From Flavobacteriales bacterium (GTDB lineage: Bacteria; Bacteroidota; Bacteroidia; Flavobacteriales; Flavobacteriaceae), in the NCBI GenBank assembly GCA_018335925.1, contig JAGXRF010000083.1, forward strand, positions 1 to 64,000: 64,000 bases of DNA. The letters are read 5' to 3'. Made by a program: the position numbers and the translations under genes. This document shows positions 18,301 to 27,076 of the stretch, one piece after another. Positions within the stretch are counted from its first letter, which is position 1, and each line of letters begins with the position of its first letter. The notes below the pieces were generated by a model that saw nothing but the letters and a program-made list of their open reading frames with translations, searched no databases and was not told the DNA's origin.

Positions 18301-19458
18301 ATGTTTCCAAGAAAAATTGCAGTAGTAATCACAGCTCGACCTTCCTACAGTAGGGTTAAAACAGTTTTATCTGCTATACAAGAGCACCCCAACTTAAAAT
18401 TGCAATTAATTGTAGCAGCTTCTGCTTTGTTGGATCGATATGGCTCAGTGATAAATTACATTTCAAATGATGGATTTGAAATAGCAGCCAAAGTGTTCAA
18501 TGTATTAGAAGGGGAGAATTTAACTGCTGCTGCCAAAACTACCGGAATTGGAATATTAGAATTGTCCACCGTTTTGGACAATTTAAAACCAGATATTGTG
18601 GTTACGGTTGCCGATCGCTTTGAAACCATAGCTACTGCCATAGCTGCTTCTTACATGAACATTCCGCTGGCACATATTCAAGGTGGAGAAGTAACCGGAA
18701 ACATTGATGAAAAAGTTCGGCATGCCATTACCAAATTAGCAGATTATCATTTTGTAGCTTCGGAAAGTGCCAAAGAACGGGTCATTAAATTAGGAGAAAA
18801 TCCAGCATTTGTTTTCAATACAGGTTGTCCCTCTATAGATTTAGCAAAAGAAGTAAAGGAGAAAAGTAAGCAACTGCCTTTTGATCCTTACGAAAAATAT
18901 GGCGGTGTTGGGGCAACACCTGATTTGTCAAACGGTTATTTGGTTGTGATGCAACATCCGGTGACTAATGAATACCAGCATTCCAGAAAGCATATAGAAG
19001 CTACATTAGAGGCAATCTATCAATTGAATCGTCCTACTTTATGGTTTTGGCCTAATGTTGATGCTGGTGCTGATGGTACTTCCACAGGAATACGTGCTTT
19101 TAGAGAGCAACACCAATTGCCTAATGTACATTTTTTTAAGAATATGGAAGGCAAAGACTTTTTACACTTATTGCATCATGCGGATTGTTTGATTGGTAAT
19201 TCAAGTGTTGGTATCAGAGAGTGTGCTTATTTAGGAGTTCCGGTAGTGAATATAGGAACCAGGCAACATAGAAGAGATAGGGGAAACAATGTTGTAGATG
19301 TTAGTTATGATGTGCAAGCCATTAAAAACGCTATTGAAGAAAGTATTACAAGTTCAATACAACCTTCTGATGTTTATGGAGGCGGGGAAGCAGGAAAGCA
19401 AATTGCGGCATTATTGGAACAATTGCCGTTGCAGTTTCATAAAACAATTATGTATTAA
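18301..19458 (+). CDS. neuC: UDP-N-acetylglucosamine 2-epimerase (hydrolysing), NeuC type
   Basis: About 385 residues, producing ManNAc (or an analogue) and UDP for NeuB. KIAVVITARPSYSRVKTVL lies at the front, DRFETIATAIAASYMNIPLA and HIQGGEVTGNIDEKVRHAIT in the middle, and IGNSSVGIRECAYLGVPVV with NIGTRQHRRDRGNN near the end; these are NeuC/LegG landmarks. I prefer the ATG at 18301; TTG 18280 would add seven residues. The 93-base gap before it is the widest inside the polysaccharide locus, so a secondary promoter is possible, but no clean TAnnTTTG box is seen. Confidence 0.88.
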   Translation: MFPRKIAVVITARPSYSRVKTVLSAIQEHPNLKLQLIVAASALLDRYGSVINYISNDGFEIAAKVFNVLEGENLTAAAKTTGIGILELSTVLDNLKPDIVVTVADRFETIATAIAASYMNIPLAHIQGGEVTGNIDEKVRHAITKLADYHFVASESAKERVIKLGENPAFVFNTGCPSIDLAKEVKEKSKQLPFDPYEKYGGVGATPDLSNGYLVVMQHPVTNEYQHSRKHIEATLEAIYQLNRPTLWFWPNVDAGADGTSTGIRAFREQHQLPNVHFFKNMEGKDFLHLLHHADCLIGNSSVGIRECAYLGVPVVNIGTRQHRRDRGNNVVDVSYDVQAIKNAIEESITSSIQPSDVYGGGEAGKQIAALLEQLPLQFHKTIMY

Positions 19459-20159
19459 TGAGAATCTTGGCTATCATTCCTGCAAGAGGAGGTTCAAAGG
19501 GGGTTCCGGGTAAAAACATCAAATTGCTTGGGGAATTGCCATTGTTGGCTTATACAACTCAATCTGCTTTAGCCTCTAAACTTTTAACTAAAGTGATTGT
19601 TTCTACAGATTGTTCTTCTATTGCTACAGTTGCTAAAAAATATGGGGTAGAAGTACCTTTTTTACGACCTGAATCTTTGGCAACCGATTCTGCGTCAAGT
19701 ATTTCTGTAGTTCAACATGCCGTTTCTTACCTAGAAAACCAGAATGAATTTTTTGATGCAGTTTGTTTATTACAACCCACTTACCCCTTTAGACCAAAAG
19801 GATTTATAGATCAAGCCATTCAAAAGTTTATTCAAGATGATACAGATGCTTTGTTAAGTGTTTTACCGGTTCCTCACGAATTTAATCCACATTGGGTTTT
19901 TGAACCAGATGAAAAAGGTTTCCTTCAAATTGCTACCGGAGAAAACGAAATCATTAAAAGACGTCAAGATTTGCCAACTGCTTTTTTTCGTGATGGAGCT
20001 ATTTATATTACCAAAATAACTGTTGTTAAAAAAGGAAGTCTTTATGGTGATAAGTTAAGTTATTTAGAAAGTCATCCTGATTTTTATATAAATATTGACA
20101 CGTTAGAAGATTGGGAAAAAGCAACAATTAAATTACCTTTAATAAAATCTCAATTGTAA
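19458..20159 (+). CDS. neuA: Acylneuraminate cytidylyltransferase
   Basis: A 233-residue nucleotidyltransferase that activates a nonulosonic acid with CTP to the CMP-sugar used by sialyltransferases. The CTP-binding signature RGGSKGVPGKNIK is at residues 10-22. KVIVSTDCSSIATVAKKYG, RPESLATDSASS and LLQPTYPFRP follow in the order expected for NeuA-type enzymes. It is a single-domain form without an esterase extension. Start and stop each share one base with the neighbouring genes. No canonical sialyltransferase is recognised in the window, so the acceptor step must use one of the unassigned transferases or a gene elsewhere. Confidence 0.9.
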   Translation: MRILAIIPARGGSKGVPGKNIKLLGELPLLAYTTQSALASKLLTKVIVSTDCSSIATVAKKYGVEVPFLRPESLATDSASSISVVQHAVSYLENQNEFFDAVCLLQPTYPFRPKGFIDQAIQKFIQDDTDALLSVLPVPHEFNPHWVFEPDEKGFLQIATGENEIIKRRQDLPTAFFRDGAIYITKITVVKKGSLYGDKLSYLESHPDFYINIDTLEDWEKATIKLPLIKSQL

Positions 20160-21880
20160 TGTGTGGTATTGCTGGTATTTTTTCTTCAACATTCGCATTA
20201 GAAGATAGAAAATTCAGATTAGAAAAGATGTTGCAAGCCCAAGAACATCGCGGTCCTGATGCTACACAAGAATGGCACGATTCGATATGTAGTTTGGGGC
20301 ACAATCGATTGAGTATTATTGATTTGACTACTAATGCAAATCAACCCATGCAAAGTAGTTTTGGTAGATATGTGATTGTTTTTAACGGAGAAATTTATAA
20401 CTATTTTGAACTTAAAAAAAAATTACTTCCTCATTTTCAATTTCAAACCCAGTCTGATACAGAAGTATTACTAAATGCCTACATCCATTGGGGGGCTAAT
20501 TTTTTACATCAATTGAATGGAATGTTTTCTCTAGCTATTTGGGACAAACAAGAAAAAAAAATGTTTATCGCTAGAGATAGATTCGGAGTAAAACCATTTT
20601 ATTATCATGCAGATGCTCAACAATTTACTTTTGCCAGTGAAATCAAAACTTTATGGGCTTCCGGAGTAAAAAAGGCTCCCAATCAAAAAGTATGGGCTAA
20701 TTATTTATCTTATGGTACGTATGGTATGCCGAATGAAACTTTTTGGGAGTCTATTCATCAATTGCCTGCGGGACATTATGCAGTACTTTCCCAAAATAAT
20801 TTAAATACCTTTCATCCTCAACTTTGGTATGATTTTATTACAAGAGTACAAAAAACACCTGTTTTAGAAATTTCAGAGTTAAAAAAACAGTATACAGCTA
20901 TATTAAACGATTCCATTCAACTCCGATTTAGAGCCGATGTACCACTTGGTATGAATGTCAGTGGAGGATTAGATTCTTCTATGCTGATTGCATTGATTCA
21001 TCAAAATCTTCCGAAGACAAAAAATATAGAAGCATACACTTTTTTTTGTGATGATTCTAATTATGATGAGTTACCTTGGGTAGAATTGTTATTAAAAAAC
21101 AAACCTTATTTTTTGAATAAAGTTTTACTGAAATCAAGTGAAGTATCTCAGTTAATTCCAATTATAAGTCATATACAAGACGAACCTTTTGGTGGATTTC
21201 CTACCTTGGCTTATAGTCTGTTGTTTAAAGAAGCTAGAAAAAAAGGGATAAAAGTATTGTTAGATGGGCAAGGAATAGATGAAGCTTGGGCAGGATATGA
21301 TTACTACCACAACCAATCTAATGAGGTGATTCAAGGCGTAACTACTAGCCCAATGCGACCAGAGGTATTGAATAGTGATTTTGCAAGATTAGCAGAAAAA
21401 GAAATTTATCCACAACCATTTTCTTCTCAAATACAAAATATGCAATACCGTGATTTGTTTTATACCAAAATTCCGAGAGCTTTGCGATTCAATGACAGAG
21501 TTAGTATGATGCACAGTACAGAATTGCGTGAACCTTTTTTGGATTATCGATTGGTAGAATTGGCTTTTGCACAACAAGATTACGTCAAATACCAAAAAGG
21601 CAAAACAAAGTGGTTGTTGCGAGAAATAAGCCAAGAATTGTTATTAAATAAACTAGCTTTAGCTCCTAAAAGACCTTTGCAAACTCCGCAACGAGAATGG
21701 ATTGCGAATAAATTAAATGATTATGTTTCAGACAAGATCATACAGTTTGGTGAATTGGATTTTGTAGATTCCAAAAAAGTCCAACATATATGGCGTGACT
21801 ATTGTAATGGAAACCAAGACAATAGTTTCTATATTTGGCAATGGATTAATATCATTACATTACTCCAAGATAAAGCATGA
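20159..21880 (+). CDS. asnB: Asparagine synthase (glutamine-hydrolysing) family protein
   Basis: A 573-residue two-domain amidotransferase. Cys2 (MCGIAGIF) is the class II glutaminase nucleophile, and EHRGPDA, NGEIYNY and SDTEVLL complete that domain. The PP-loop SGGLDSS at residues 268-274 marks the ATP-dependent synthetase domain, with DGQGIDEAWAGYDYY later. In surface-polysaccharide loci such enzymes are thought to amidate uronic acids or similar sugars; housekeeping asparagine synthesis is the alternative. Its place between neuA and a glycosyltransferase, with a one-base overlap upstream and a four-base overlap downstream, favours glycan modification. Confidence 0.88.
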   Translation: MCGIAGIFSSTFALEDRKFRLEKMLQAQEHRGPDATQEWHDSICSLGHNRLSIIDLTTNANQPMQSSFGRYVIVFNGEIYNYFELKKKLLPHFQFQTQSDTEVLLNAYIHWGANFLHQLNGMFSLAIWDKQEKKMFIARDRFGVKPFYYHADAQQFTFASEIKTLWASGVKKAPNQKVWANYLSYGTYGMPNETFWESIHQLPAGHYAVLSQNNLNTFHPQLWYDFITRVQKTPVLEISELKKQYTAILNDSIQLRFRADVPLGMNVSGGLDSSMLIALIHQNLPKTKNIEAYTFFCDDSNYDELPWVELLLKNKPYFLNKVLLKSSEVSQLIPIISHIQDEPFGGFPTLAYSLLFKEARKKGIKVLLDGQGIDEAWAGYDYYHNQSNEVIQGVTTSPMRPEVLNSDFARLAEKEIYPQPFSSQIQNMQYRDLFYTKIPRALRFNDRVSMMHSTELREPFLDYRLVELAFAQQDYVKYQKGKTKWLLREISQELLLNKLALAPKRPLQTPQREWIANKLNDYVSDKIIQFGELDFVDSKKVQHIWRDYCNGNQDNSFYIWQWINIITLLQDKA

Positions 21881-23277
21881 AAAAAATAGGAATTGTCATT
21901 ACCGATGGGGTGGGGTATCGGAACTTTGTGTTGAGCGATTTTTTGGATCAGGCCAGCAACCAATTTGAAAAAGTGGTGTTATTTTCTTGTTTGCCTAAAA
22001 GTGCTTATCAAAAAATTCCGAATAAAGTAGAGGTCATAGAACTTCAAGTAATCGAAGAAACTTTTTTTACTTGGTTTTGGCGTAAAGCCAAAGAAGTTGC
22101 CCATTTGCAATTGCATCGAAAAAACAATTTTGGCATTCAGGATAATTGGATTGCCAATCGTTCAAAAAGATGGACTACCCGTGGTGTAGCTACCAGAGTC
22201 ATTTATGGATTTACCAAGTATTTTCACCAGGAAGAACATATAGCATGGTATGAGAAGCAACAACAAAACACTTTTGCCAAACATGCTCTTACCAAGCAAT
22301 ACCAAGCTTATTTTGAAGCACAGCAAATAGAGGTATTGTTTTTTACGCACCAAAGGCCACCTTATATTGCACCCATGGTATTGGCAGCAAAAAAATCCAA
22401 TATATTAAATACAACTTTTATTTTTAGTTGGGACAATTTGGCATCTAAAGGTAGAATGGCAGCAACTTTTGACCATTATTTGGTGTGGAGTAAGTGGATG
22501 CAATCAGATTTGTTGCAATTTTACAAACAAGTAACCCCAAAGCAAGTACATGTGGTGGGAACCCCCCAATTTGAACCGTATGTGCTAGACAGATATGGGT
22601 ATGATAGAGCTACCTTTTACGATAAATTTCAATTAGAACCCAATCTGCCAACCATATTGTTTAGTTGTGGTGATGTTTCTACAAGTCCAAACGATCCGCA
22701 TTATATAAATACCATAGCTTCGGCTATGGAAAGGGCAGAAATTCCAAAAGTTAATTTGTTGATACGAACTTCCCCTGCAGAAACTCCGGATCGCTTTCAA
22801 ACAATTCGCGAGCAGTTCCCTTGGATTCGATGGAATGTGCCACAATGGTATTTGGCTCGTTCTGAACACCAAGAAACTTGGTCGCAACGCATACCTACAG
22901 AGGAAGATGTACACGATTTAAAGGCCATTTTACAACATACTGATGTGCATGTCAACATGCTTTCTACCATGAGTTTGGATGGCATGTTGTTTCAAAAACC
23001 AATCTTGAATCCGGTGTTTGGCAATGGTACCAATGGGTTAGGTAATGACCAACGTTTTTTGAACTATGAACATATCAAAATTGTAATAGAATCAAAGGCA
23101 ACTTATATATGCAATGAAAGTAAATCTTTGATTACATCTATCATGTATGCTTTGCAAAATCCATTAAATAAATTAGAACAACAAAAACAATTAGTTAGAA
23201 TGCAAGTTGTTACACCTTTAGAAGGAACTAGCAAAAGAATTGTTGAAACTTTAGCATATTTAATAGAAAATCAATAA
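21877..23277 (+). CDS. Probable GT-B glycosyltransferase, family unclear
   Basis: A 466-residue soluble protein that I do not assign to a named family. The N-terminus KKIGIVITDGVGYRNFVLSD is a Rossmann-like start. FIFSWDNLASKGRMA, HYLVWSKWMQSDLLQFY, HVVGTPQFEPY and TILFSCGDVS in the middle resemble the nucleotide-binding half of CDP-glycerol glycerophosphotransferase-like or UDP-sugar transferases. HVNMLSTMSLDGMLFQKPIL near residue 355 looks like the conserved donor-site helix. It overlaps asnB by ATGA and is followed at two bases by a methyltransferase. A transferase role is likely from context and fold cues only. Confidence 0.55.
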   Translation: MKKIGIVITDGVGYRNFVLSDFLDQASNQFEKVVLFSCLPKSAYQKIPNKVEVIELQVIEETFFTWFWRKAKEVAHLQLHRKNNFGIQDNWIANRSKRWTTRGVATRVIYGFTKYFHQEEHIAWYEKQQQNTFAKHALTKQYQAYFEAQQIEVLFFTHQRPPYIAPMVLAAKKSNILNTTFIFSWDNLASKGRMAATFDHYLVWSKWMQSDLLQFYKQVTPKQVHVVGTPQFEPYVLDRYGYDRATFYDKFQLEPNLPTILFSCGDVSTSPNDPHYINTIASAMERAEIPKVNLLIRTSPAETPDRFQTIREQFPWIRWNVPQWYLARSEHQETWSQRIPTEEDVHDLKAILQHTDVHVNMLSTMSLDGMLFQKPILNPVFGNGTNGLGNDQRFLNYEHIKIVIESKATYICNESKSLITSIMYALQNPLNKLEQQKQLVRMQVVTPLEGTSKRIVETLAYLIENQ

Positions 23278-23279
23278 AA

Positions 23280-24038
23280 ATGATAAAAATTTTAAAAAAA
23301 AGAATAAGTAATGAAAAAAAAATCCTACTAAGCTATAAACTTAGATCTTTTAAAGCATTTTTTTTTCCCTTTGATTTAAATAAGTTAGCCAAAATTCATG
23401 GTTCTGATAAGTTTGGTATTCATTTTTATACACAACACTATCAACATTTTTTTCAAAAGCTGAAATTCAAAAAAATCAATTTATTAGAAATTGGTGTGGG
23501 AGGTTATGATGATCCAATTAGAGGTGGCAAATCACTAAGAATGTGGAAGTCTTATTTTCCTTTTGCTAAAATAATCTCCATTGATATTTATGATAAATCT
23601 AAGCTTGAAGAGAACAGAATTAAAATATATAAAGGAAGTCAAATAGATATTGAGCTATTGGAAAAAATAAGTAATGATATTGGAGAATTTGATATCATAA
23701 TTGATGATGGAAGCCATGAAAATGAACATGTAATAAAATCATTTGAATATTTATTCCCTAAACTTAAAATTGGTGGTTTTTATGTAATTGAAGACACACA
23801 AACTTCATACTGGAGTAGTTATGGTGGATCTTCTGAGAATTTTAACAAAAAAGGAACGATTTATGAATTTTTTAAAAGCAAAATAGACTCATTAAATTAT
23901 GCAGAATTTGAAATTGAAAATTATCAACCCAACTATTATGATAAAAATATAATTGCTATTCATTTTTTTCATAATATGATTTTTATTCATAAAGGAGAAA
24001 ATAATGAACACTCCAATTATATCCGTAAACGAATATGA
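23280..24038 (+). CDS. Methyltransferase, demethylmacrocin O-methyltransferase-like
   Basis: A 252-residue SAM-dependent methyltransferase. LAKIHGSDKFGIHFYTQHY followed by LLEIGVGGYDDP and KSLRMWKSYFP, then FDIIIDDGSHENEHVIKSF and GGFYVIEDTQTSYW, is the pattern of the macrocin/demethylmacrocin O-methyltransferase group, which also occurs widely in polysaccharide loci. The acidic DDGSH block is probably the metal site. It begins two bases after its neighbour and overlaps the next gene by ATGA. With the following gene it forms a markedly AT-rich pair inside a less AT-rich stretch. Confidence 0.78.
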   Translation: MIKILKKRISNEKKILLSYKLRSFKAFFFPFDLNKLAKIHGSDKFGIHFYTQHYQHFFQKLKFKKINLLEIGVGGYDDPIRGGKSLRMWKSYFPFAKIISIDIYDKSKLEENRIKIYKGSQIDIELLEKISNDIGEFDIIIDDGSHENEHVIKSFEYLFPKLKIGGFYVIEDTQTSYWSSYGGSSENFNKKGTIYEFFKSKIDSLNYAEFEIENYQPNYYDKNIIAIHFFHNMIFIHKGENNEHSNYIRKRI

Positions 24039-24862
24039 TATTAGACAAATCAAAAATAGCAATTCTTACCACTGTTATTAATTGGGACTTGTATAAAAAG
24101 AGTTCTCAATATTTTCCTGATGGGGTTCAAAAATATGTGATTGATGGAGGTGCTGGCTTGTTTGGAGTTGATAGTATATATTACATGATGGAAAAATTAA
24201 AAAAAAAAGACATAGATTGGCTAATTATGGCTGATGAAGATGTCTTGTTTTTAAATTCAGATACTATATATGAAGTTATAGATTACATGTTTCTAAATGA
24301 CTTTATTTTATGTGGAGTTAGAGATGGGGGAGAAATCCCAAACAGAACCTATAGCCCTTTTTTAATAAATACTTTTTTTTCAATCGTTAACTTGAAAAAA
24401 TTGAAATTAATTTGGAACAAAATGGAAATAAAAAAAAATCAATTTGTTCTAGAAAATGAATTTAAAGAAGATTTTTCCAATTTAAAAGAGAGTTTTGATT
24501 TAATGAGTTTATATGAACCATATTATTGTTTTTATTTTTGGTTGCGAAGAAAAGGAGAAAAAATTTTATTTTTAAAAGCGGATACTCCATTTAACGACGG
24601 TATAACTACTTTAGTTTATTCTCCTAACAATGAAAAAATTTTATATCATACTTGGTATGCTAGATCTTATGGTAATAGTAAAAAGCATACCGACAGAATA
24701 GATGGAGTTTTTAACTTACTAACTTTCAATCCCACAAATTACCAAGAGCCAATAGTATGGAAAGATCATTTATTTTTTATAAAACGTTTCATTAGAAAAC
24801 AAAACAAACGACTTAAAATGAAAATAAAGATTTTAAAGAAAAAATTGTTTGAAAAAAAATAA
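24035..24862 (+). CDS. Uncharacterised protein, possibly GT-A fold
   Basis: A 275-residue protein I do not recognise. It starts with a beta-strand-like KIAILTTVINWDLY, and WLIMADEDVLFLNSDTIYEV near residues 66-85 places an acidic DED cluster after a hydrophobic strand, as in the metal site of GT-A glycosyltransferases. YNDG-like (PFNDGITTLVY) and YHTWYARSYG segments lie near the C-terminus, which ends in a Lys-rich tail. The gene overlaps the methyltransferase upstream by ATGA and the GT4 gene downstream by 14 bases. A sugar-transfer role is inference from context. Confidence 0.55.
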   Translation: MILDKSKIAILTTVINWDLYKKSSQYFPDGVQKYVIDGGAGLFGVDSIYYMMEKLKKKDIDWLIMADEDVLFLNSDTIYEVIDYMFLNDFILCGVRDGGEIPNRTYSPFLINTFFSIVNLKKLKLIWNKMEIKKNQFVLENEFKEDFSNLKESFDLMSLYEPYYCFYFWLRRKGEKILFLKADTPFNDGITTLVYSPNNEKILYHTWYARSYGNSKKHTDRIDGVFNLLTFNPTNYQEPIVWKDHLFFIKRFIRKQNKRLKMKIKILKKKLFEKK

Positions 24863-25928
24863 TATTAAAATATCCATCCTTTGTAATTACCGCCTACTCC
24901 CGGAACGAGTAGGAGGCATGGATCGCTTTTTTTGGGCTTTGGATCAAAAGGCAAAAGTAGCGGGACATCTAATAACTTGGTTTTTTCCAAACCAAGCCCA
25001 ACATGGGTACTATCCACAAATGCAAATTATTGCCCAGGAGCATCAGTCGGTAGAAACTACTTTTTTGCAATATGCCCAATCATTTGATGTAGTGGTCACC
25101 CACTTTTTGGAAATCTGTACTCCATTTTTCCAAACCATAAAACAGAGGAACCTTGCACAAAAAACGATAGTCGTAGACCACAATCCAAGACCTATCGGAG
25201 GCTACACTTGGAAAAAACAAATCAAAAAACGTTGGAAAGGTTGGTGGTATGCCAAATACATCGATAGGTTTGTTGGGGTATCTGCTTATACGGTGCAAGA
25301 GTTGCAAAAAGATTTTGGACAATCTATCAAAAACAAATGCCAAGTGATATACAATGGTATCGAAACAGAGAAATATGCCATCCAAAATGATAGAAAAACC
25401 ACACACCCAAGACTAATGGTGGTTTCCCATCTTCGTTATTCCAAAGGCATCCAAGATTTGATCCAGGCAGTAGCTTTATTGCCTCACAAGATACTTCAAG
25501 AAATAAAGATCACGGTGTATGGCGATGGTCCTGAGGCAAAAGATTTAAAAAAGTTGGCACAAACATTACAAGTTTCCCATTGCTTTGGTTGGATGGGTAG
25601 CAGCAGTAGTTTGGAAACAGTGTATGCCCAATATGATTATTTGTTGCATCCCACCCACATGGAGTGTTTTAGCTTGACGTTGTTAGAGAGTTTATCTTCC
25701 AATGTACCGGTAGTTACTACCCCGGTTGGGGGGAATGAAGAAGTGGTGCAACACCAAATAAATGGATGGATTTTACCAGCTCAAAATCCAGTAAAATGGG
25801 CAGATTTTTTACAACAACTGTGGACGGGACAAGAAAAAATAACCAACCCTGTGGAAGTACCCATTCGAGAGAAGTTTTCTTTAGCGAATATGGTGCAAGA
25901 GCACTGGGAATTAATAATTAATTTATGA
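24849..25928 (+). CDS. Glycosyltransferase family 4 protein
   Basis: A 359-residue GT-B enzyme. KISILCNYRLLPERVGGMDRF is the N-terminal Rossmann start, with the Gly-rich loop VGGMD. VVDHNPRPIGGYTW lies in the middle, RLMVVSHLRYSKGIQDLIQA begins the C-terminal donor domain near residue 185, and HPTHMECFSLTLLESLSS near 264 is the EX7E region, followed by PVVTTPVGGNEEV. There is no ATG; the TTG at 24849 gives the natural front and overlaps the previous stop, so an unusual start is likely. GC rises sharply relative to the two preceding genes. Confidence 0.86.
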   Translation: MKKNNIKISILCNYRLLPERVGGMDRFFWALDQKAKVAGHLITWFFPNQAQHGYYPQMQIIAQEHQSVETTFLQYAQSFDVVVTHFLEICTPFFQTIKQRNLAQKTIVVDHNPRPIGGYTWKKQIKKRWKGWWYAKYIDRFVGVSAYTVQELQKDFGQSIKNKCQVIYNGIETEKYAIQNDRKTTHPRLMVVSHLRYSKGIQDLIQAVALLPHKILQEIKITVYGDGPEAKDLKKLAQTLQVSHCFGWMGSSSSLETVYAQYDYLLHPTHMECFSLTLLESLSSNVPVVTTPVGGNEEVVQHQINGWILPAQNPVKWADFLQQLWTGQEKITNPVEVPIREKFSLANMVQEHWELIINL

Positions 25929-27076
25929 AAATCGCCTTCCTTACCCCCGAATATCCACATCCAAAAATCGGAACTTCCGGTGGTTTGGGCACGAGCATCC
26001 ATCATTTGGCACATGCTTTGGTGGCATTAGGGCATCCCGTGCATGTGTTGGTATACCGACAGCAAAAAGACAAACAATGGGAAGAAAATGGGATGGTGTT
26101 TCACCAAATCAAAAATATCCAATTTAAAGGACTGTCGAGGTATTTGACTTGTAAAAAAATAGAAAAATACATCAACCAATTATACCATCAGCAACAGATA
26201 GATATCGTAGAAGCTCCGGATTGGACAGGCATGACTTCATTTATCCAACCTAAAAAATGTCCAATTGTCATTCGATTAAATGGTTCTGATACCTATTTCT
26301 GCCATTTGGAAAATAGAAAAGTAAAATGGGTGAATCGGTATCATGAAAAAAGGGCACTGCAACAAGCCAAGGGGCATATATCGGTTAGTGCCTTTACAGC
26401 AAAAACCACAAACCAAGTGTTTGGAGGTAATTTCCCATTTGAAATTATTCCGAATGGTATTGAAGTTCATCCATTTTCAGAGTCATCGAAGGAAAGTGTC
26501 AAAGAAGGAAGCATACTGTATTTGGGTACTTTGATTAGAAAAAAAGGGGTGTTGGAAATTCCGGAGATTTTTAATCGAGTAGTAGCCAAATATCCCAAAG
26601 CTACCCTACATTTGGTAGGTGCGGATGCTTCAGATATTGCAACGAATAGTTCCTCTACTTGGCAATTGATGCAAGAGTTATTTGATGTACAAGCCAAAAA
26701 GCAAGTTACTTATCACGGAAAAGTGCCCTACTCCCAAGTAAAACAGTTTTTAGAGCAGGCAAACCTGGTAATTTTTCCCAGTTATGCAGAGGCCCTTCCG
26801 TTGGCTTGGTTGGAAGCTATGGCCATGCAAAAAGCCATTATAGCAAGTGATATTGGCTGGGCCAAAGAAGTGATTACAGATGGGAAAGAAGGGTTTTTAG
26901 TTCATCCTACAAAGCACCAAGAATTTGCTGAAAGAATCCTACAATTAATAGATGATAAAGATTTAGCAAGCCATCTTGGCATAAATGCCAAACAAAAAAT
27001 AGCACAAAATTTTAGTAACTTTCAGGTGGCAAAGTTAACAATTGATTATTATGCAAAAATACTCCAATCAACCTAA
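25925..27076 (+). CDS. Glycosyltransferase family 4 protein
   Basis: A 383-residue GT-B enzyme. KIAFLTPEYPHPKIGTSGGL with GTSIHHLAHAL is the classical GT4 N-terminus (glycogen-synthase-like). ILYLGTLIRKKGVLEIPEIF begins the donor domain near residue 197, and FPSYAEALPLAWLEAMAMQK near 281 holds the EX7E motif. GWAKEVITDGKEGFLV follows. It starts by an ATGA overlap with the previous GT4 gene and its end overlaps the next gene by 26 bases. Donor unknown; many relatives use GDP-mannose or UDP-sugars. Confidence 0.88.
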   Translation: MKIAFLTPEYPHPKIGTSGGLGTSIHHLAHALVALGHPVHVLVYRQQKDKQWEENGMVFHQIKNIQFKGLSRYLTCKKIEKYINQLYHQQQIDIVEAPDWTGMTSFIQPKKCPIVIRLNGSDTYFCHLENRKVKWVNRYHEKRALQQAKGHISVSAFTAKTTNQVFGGNFPFEIIPNGIEVHPFSESSKESVKEGSILYLGTLIRKKGVLEIPEIFNRVVAKYPKATLHLVGADASDIATNSSSTWQLMQELFDVQAKKQVTYHGKVPYSQVKQFLEQANLVIFPSYAEALPLAWLEAMAMQKAIIASDIGWAKEVITDGKEGFLVHPTKHQEFAERILQLIDDKDLASHLGINAKQKIAQNFSNFQVAKLTIDYYAKILQST

